From contig NZ_JBBEYB010000001.1 of assembly GCF_037482285.1 (NCBI RefSeq), forward strand, positions 1 to 64,000: a stretch of 64,000 nt of DNA, given 5' to 3'. The position numbers were made by a program, and so were the translations under genes. Below the pieces are notes generated by a model. That model had not been told where the DNA came from, made no database searches, and was given only the letters and a program-made list of their open reading frames with translations. Shown here piece after piece: positions 60,985-64,000 of this stretch (position 1 is the stretch's first letter; the number at the start of each line of letters is the position of its first letter). The DNA is from Aquabacterium sp029268225 (GTDB lineage: Bacteria > Pseudomonadota > Gammaproteobacteria > Burkholderiales > Burkholderiaceae_C).

Positions 60985-61563
60985 ATGACCCGTACCGTGA
61001 TCGCTTCCGTTGTGACCGCTGCCACCCTGGCTGCTGTGGGTGTGGCCCACGCCGCCCCGGCCACCTACGCCATCGACCCCACCCACACGTTCGTGACTTT
61101 CGAAGCCAAGCACTTCGGCACCTCGACCAACCGCGGTCGCTTCGACAAGAAGTCGGGCACCGTGACCCTGGACAAGGCCGCCAAGACCGGCTCGGTGGAC
61201 ATCACGATTGACATGGCGTCGATCAGCACCGGCACCGCCAACTTTGACGGTCACCTCAAGGGCAAGGACTTCTTCAACGCCGAAGCCTTCCCCAAGGCCA
61301 CGTTCAAGAGCTCGCGCTTCATCTTCGACGGTGACAAGGTGAGCGCCGTGGTGGGCGATCTGACCCTGCTGGGCAAGACCCAGACCGTGACCCTGTCGGC
61401 CAACCACTTTGGCTGCTACGACAACCCGATGCTCAAGCGCGAAGTGTGCGGCGGCGACTTCGAGACCACCATTCAGCGCGAGAAGTTCGGCATGACCTAT
61501 GGCCTGCCCTTCATTCCCAACGATGTGAAGTTGGTGATCCAGGTGGAAGCTGTCAAGCAGTAA
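60985..61563 (+). CDS. YceI-family periplasmic protein
   Basis: A 192-residue protein with a signal peptide (MTRTVIASVVTAATLAAVGV). It has the conserved YceI core: AIDPTHTFVTFEAKHFGTST and AFPKATFKSS, plus two cysteines GCYDNP and EVCGGDF. The C-terminal REKFGMTYGLPFIPNDVKL matches the family. With cytochrome b561 upstream it likely forms an isoprenoid-binding redox module, but this is inferred. Confidence 0.93.
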   Translation: MTRTVIASVVTAATLAAVGVAHAAPATYAIDPTHTFVTFEAKHFGTSTNRGRFDKKSGTVTLDKAAKTGSVDITIDMASISTGTANFDGHLKGKDFFNAEAFPKATFKSSRFIFDGDKVSAVVGDLTLLGKTQTVTLSANHFGCYDNPMLKREVCGGDFETTIQREKFGMTYGLPFIPNDVKLVIQVEAVKQ

Positions 61564-61611
61564 GCATCAGAAGTGATGACGTCTCCGGAATGGGGGCGCA
61601 CCGATGACAAA

Positions 61612-61642
61612 AAAGGCCGGTTGCGTGATGCAGCCGGCCTTT
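61612..61642. terminator. Terminator between convergent yceI-type and PEP-CTERM genes
   Basis: AAAGGCCGGTTGC (61612-61624) pairs with GCAGCCGGCCTTT (61630-61642) with one G-U pair, preceded by an A-run and followed by TTGG, so it can serve both strands. Confidence 0.8.
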
Positions 61643-61666
61643 GGTTTGGGCGAATCTACCGTGAGG

Positions 61667-62725
61667 TCAGGCGGTGTGACGGCGTCGACGCGCCACAGCC
61701 ACGATGCCGACCAGGCCCAGGCCCATCAGGGCGTAGGTTGAGGGTTCGGGGATGGCCGGAACATCGATGGGCGGGACATCGATCGGCGGCACATCAACCG
61801 GAGGAATGTAGGTGCTCGGGCGCGTGGCGAGCAGGTCAACGTTGTGCAACACATGGAGGTTCAGCAACACGTCACCGATCAGGTTGCTGTCACCGAAATT
61901 GACGACCGTGAATTCGAAGCTTTGCGATGTGGCGTCGCTCAGCGGGGTGTTGTCATGCCACATGTTGGAGCCGTGCCACACAGTGTGATAACGCGACAGG
62001 TCCAGTTGGTTGCCCTGTTGCAGCAACAAGTCAGCGTTGGGCCATGGGGTCTCGGCCTGCGCTGCCATGAGGAAACTGCCATAGGCATCGAGATTGCCGT
62101 ACAGCGACCAATGGTCATAGCCGTTCGCTGCGAGGACGGCTGAGACAGCTGAACTGTCCATGGTGAGCTGACTGGACAGGGTGCCTCGCAGAATCAAACC
62201 CGTGCCGCTCCCTAAGGTGAATGACGCAAACCCCCCTGTGTTGCCATCACCCACAGACAGATTGGCCTCCGCCCAGGATCCGGAGTCTGTGAAATCATCT
62301 GTCCCTGTGCCATCAGGGGGGGCCATCGATGGCAGCAATTGCGACAGCGGCAACTGGGTCTGCAGCGTGACACTGTTGACCGTGCTGGTGACCGTGCTCA
62401 GTCCATTCGAGCTCACGTGTGTCATCGGTGTGGCGGGCAAGAGGCTGTTCTGGAACTGCGGGCCGCCGGCGAAGTTATAGCTGTCAGATGCCTCGTCATA
62501 GATCCAGTCCCCTGTGTCGATCAGGCCGTCGCTTTGGAAGCTCAGGCTGGGGGCGATGCCGTCGCCCGGTGTGAGGTCGATCAGCTGGAAGCTCAGACCA
62601 CTCAGGGTGAGGGCGCTTTGCGCAACGATGGGGTCGTCAGCGGCCTGCACGTGGGTGCCGAAGCACAAGGCAGCCGCGAGCGCGAGCGAAGCGGGGCGCA
62701 GCCCCATGCGAACCATGTGGGACAT
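61667..62725 (-). CDS. PEP-CTERM exported surface protein
   Basis: A 352-residue protein with an N-terminal signal peptide (LRPASLALAAALCFGTHVQA). The C-terminal sorting signal has IPEPSTYALMGLGLVGIVAV followed by ARRRR, the PEP-CTERM tripartite arrangement (PEP motif, hydrophobic span, basic cluster) processed by exosortase. A Pro-Asp-Val repeat (PPVDVPPIDVPPIDVPAI) precedes it. The rest is Ser/Gly/Asp-rich and probably structural; such proteins are linked to extracellular polymer in Burkholderiales. An exosortase gene should exist elsewhere in the genome. An ATG at 62716 is an alternative start. Confidence 0.85.
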   Translation of the reverse strand: MSHMVRMGLRPASLALAAALCFGTHVQAADDPIVAQSALTLSGLSFQLIDLTPGDGIAPSLSFQSDGLIDTGDWIYDEASDSYNFAGGPQFQNSLLPATPMTHVSSNGLSTVTSTVNSVTLQTQLPLSQLLPSMAPPDGTGTDDFTDSGSWAEANLSVGDGNTGGFASFTLGSGTGLILRGTLSSQLTMDSSAVSAVLAANGYDHWSLYGNLDAYGSFLMAAQAETPWPNADLLLQQGNQLDLSRYHTVWHGSNMWHDNTPLSDATSQSFEFTVVNFGDSNLIGDVLLNLHVLHNVDLLATRPSTYIPPVDVPPIDVPPIDVPAIPEPSTYALMGLGLVGIVAVARRRRHTA

Positions 62726-62856
62726 GGCTTCTCCTTGATTGAATGATTGGAGAAACCATGTTGCGAGGCCGTCTGCACGCTGTCAATCAAGCGGTCACGG
62801 GGATTGTGTAACGGGGTGCATCATCCGTCGGCCGGCCCAACGAGCTGGCGGCGCAC

Positions 62857-63687
62857 TCAGGTGTGACGCTCGTGCACGTTCAGTCGTTCGCAGACCCGCA
62901 TGGTGGCGAGCTGGAAAGACTGAAAGTGCAGGCCGACCTGATGGGCGATGGGCTCCATCGTGGTCCAAACCGCCATGGGCTGCGAGGCGGTCTCGGGGTT
63001 CAGCACGAGAAGATCGACCACGTGACCAATGGCCAGCAGCTTCTGGACCGTGGGACGCTCGGTGGTCCATTGACCGGGATTGTTGACACGCGCCCGCACA
63101 CTGTCGGTCACCTCGCGGGAGAGTCCCCAGGACTGGCACAAGGCGGCCCCGAGGGCGGCGTGACTCACGCCAAAGGCTTCGATCTCACTGGCACACAACT
63201 GTGCTTCGTCGGGTGCTTGCTGCTCCAGGGCCACATAGCGTGTGCGGTCGTGGGCGTACAGCACGGCGCGTCCACTCTCGGCGAACAGGCCGGCGGTGTG
63301 GGCCTGCCAGGGATCGACGTCCAGTTGACGGGCGATGCGCCCCATGGCGAGTCCCCGCACGCCCGCGCGGTCCCAGATGCTTTGCAGCGTGGGGCTGGGA
63401 GGGAAGGCGCCCCGCAGCCCAATTTCGTAGGTGAGGCCCGCCACCTGGGCCATGCCCAGATAGCGCACGGCTTCGTGAACGGTTTCAACGCGCTTGAGCA
63501 GACCAAACAGCGCCGAGTTCACCGTGCGCACGACCGCCGAGGCCAGTGCCATGTCGGTTTCGATCAGCGCCGCCAGCGGGTCGATGGCGCAGTTCTCGTC
63601 GGCCATCAGCAAGGACAGCTTGACCAACGTGCCAGGACAGGCGGGCAGGTCGATGTTGAGGTTGCGCAGTTGCGGATCGATGGTCAT
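62857..63687 (-). CDS. HDOD-domain protein
   Basis: A 276-residue protein made of an HDOD domain (LPACPGTLVKLSLLMADENC, AIDPLAALIETDMALASAVV, then SALFGLLKRVETVHEAVRYL). It lacks the HD phosphohydrolase pair in the usual position. Such single-domain HDOD proteins act in signalling, often linked to c-di-GMP or regulators, in many betaproteobacteria. The start at 63687 lies opposite the AraC-type regulator. Confidence 0.85.
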   Translation of the reverse strand: MTIDPQLRNLNIDLPACPGTLVKLSLLMADENCAIDPLAALIETDMALASAVVRTVNSALFGLLKRVETVHEAVRYLGMAQVAGLTYEIGLRGAFPPSPTLQSIWDRAGVRGLAMGRIARQLDVDPWQAHTAGLFAESGRAVLYAHDRTRYVALEQQAPDEAQLCASEIEAFGVSHAALGAALCQSWGLSREVTDSVRARVNNPGQWTTERPTVQKLLAIGHVVDLLVLNPETASQPMAVWTTMEPIAHQVGLHFQSFQLATMRVCERLNVHERHT

Positions 63688-63793
63688 GACGCACTCGGAA
63701 ATGGCAGCGACATCAGTCTAGGGGCATTTGCGCTGCATGGCGCAGCGCAGATGCCCTGAATCCGGGGTGCCGGAGGCGCGATCCGGCCTGGGC

Positions 63794-64000
63794 TCAACGC
63801 GGCACGAAACGGCGACGGGTCAGGCGGGGATGGCGGTTGGCCAGTCCGCTGGCGCGACGGTACTCGCTCGGTGGCACGCCTTTCCAACGGCGGAAGGCTT
63901 CGATGAAGGTGGTGACGTCGGCATAACCCAGGCGCTCGGCAATCTCGCCATGGGTGAGGTTGGCGCCGCCCATCAATTCCTCGGTCAGCGTCGAGCGGAC
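63794..64000 (-). CDS. AraC-family regulator, 3' end only
   Basis: The last 68 codons of a gene whose start lies beyond the window. The peptide starts VRSTLTEELMGGANLTHGEI and contains an AraC second helix-turn-helix (AERLGYADVTTFIEAFRRWK, GVPPSEYRR). This is the family's C-terminal signature. The rest cannot be assessed. Confidence 0.85.
   Translation of the reverse strand, partial: VRSTLTEELMGGANLTHGEIAERLGYADVTTFIEAFRRWKGVPPSEYRRASGLANRHPRLTRRRFVPR

Overview
This 64 kb, GC-rich window carries the chromosomal replication-origin neighbourhood of a betaproteobacterium, most likely a member of the Burkholderiales. The support is the gene order gyrB-dnaN-oriC-dnaA | rpmH-rnpA-yidD-yidC-mnmE, followed on the same side by mnmG-rsmG-parA-parB with parS sites. 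DnaA has a long Gln/Ala/Pro-rich linker, there is a PEP-CTERM protein, and YceI/cytochrome b561 genes are clustered. The exact genus cannot be read from the sequence alone.

Layout. 1-921: an IS1595-family transposase running off the left edge, inserted just upstream of a full-length brnQ (1021-2331). 2367-6877: genes of unknown function for membrane and exported proteins, including a truncated RHS-repeat protein. 6883-19898: an accessory island bounded by two different IS5-family elements. It holds a LysR/YeiH pair, an NTF2-like exported protein, an ECF sigma/anti-sigma pair, a DUF305 protein, a beta-propeller protein, and a molybdenum sulfite-dehydrogenase-type enzyme with its di-haem cytochrome c. 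Relics follow: DUF302, GGDEF-EAL, IS3 pieces, and a possible phage piece. 19905-24879: more small exported proteins, a possible macro-domain-like protein, an IS3 relic, and a His-rich exported protein divergent from an AraC regulator. 25187-26398: a Fic AMP-transferase that converges on, and overlaps, gyrB.

26395-32640 is the replication core on the minus strand (dnaA, dnaN, gyrB). The dnaA-dnaN spacer holds an origin-like region built from two diverged copies of a roughly 235 bp module with DnaA boxes. 32735-38391 is the plus-strand rpmH-rnpA-yidD-yidC-mnmE block, interrupted by a minus-strand sterol-desaturase-family gene. 38550-42117 holds a cyclic-nucleotide-binding protein and a tightly coupled kdsD-kdsC-lptC-SDR operon for lipopolysaccharide. 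42180-47155 is a mixed housekeeping stretch. 47226-55371 is mnmG-rsmG-(basic exported protein)-parA-parB with five parS-like sites, four of them inside coding sequence. A hybrid histidine kinase sits antisense between parA and parB.

55405-64000 holds a methyltransferase, a flavin reductase, a second kinase/receiver pair, a diguanylate cyclase, cytochrome b561 with two YceI proteins, a PEP-CTERM protein, an HDOD protein and the 3' end of an AraC-type regulator. The second kinase and its receiver are separated by a 10-base homopolymer, and a one-base change there would fuse them. The most interesting points are the duplicated origin module, this homopolymer-split kinase, parS sites written into codons, the Fic/gyrB overlap, and the IS-bounded sulfite/ECF island whose IS flanks do not match.
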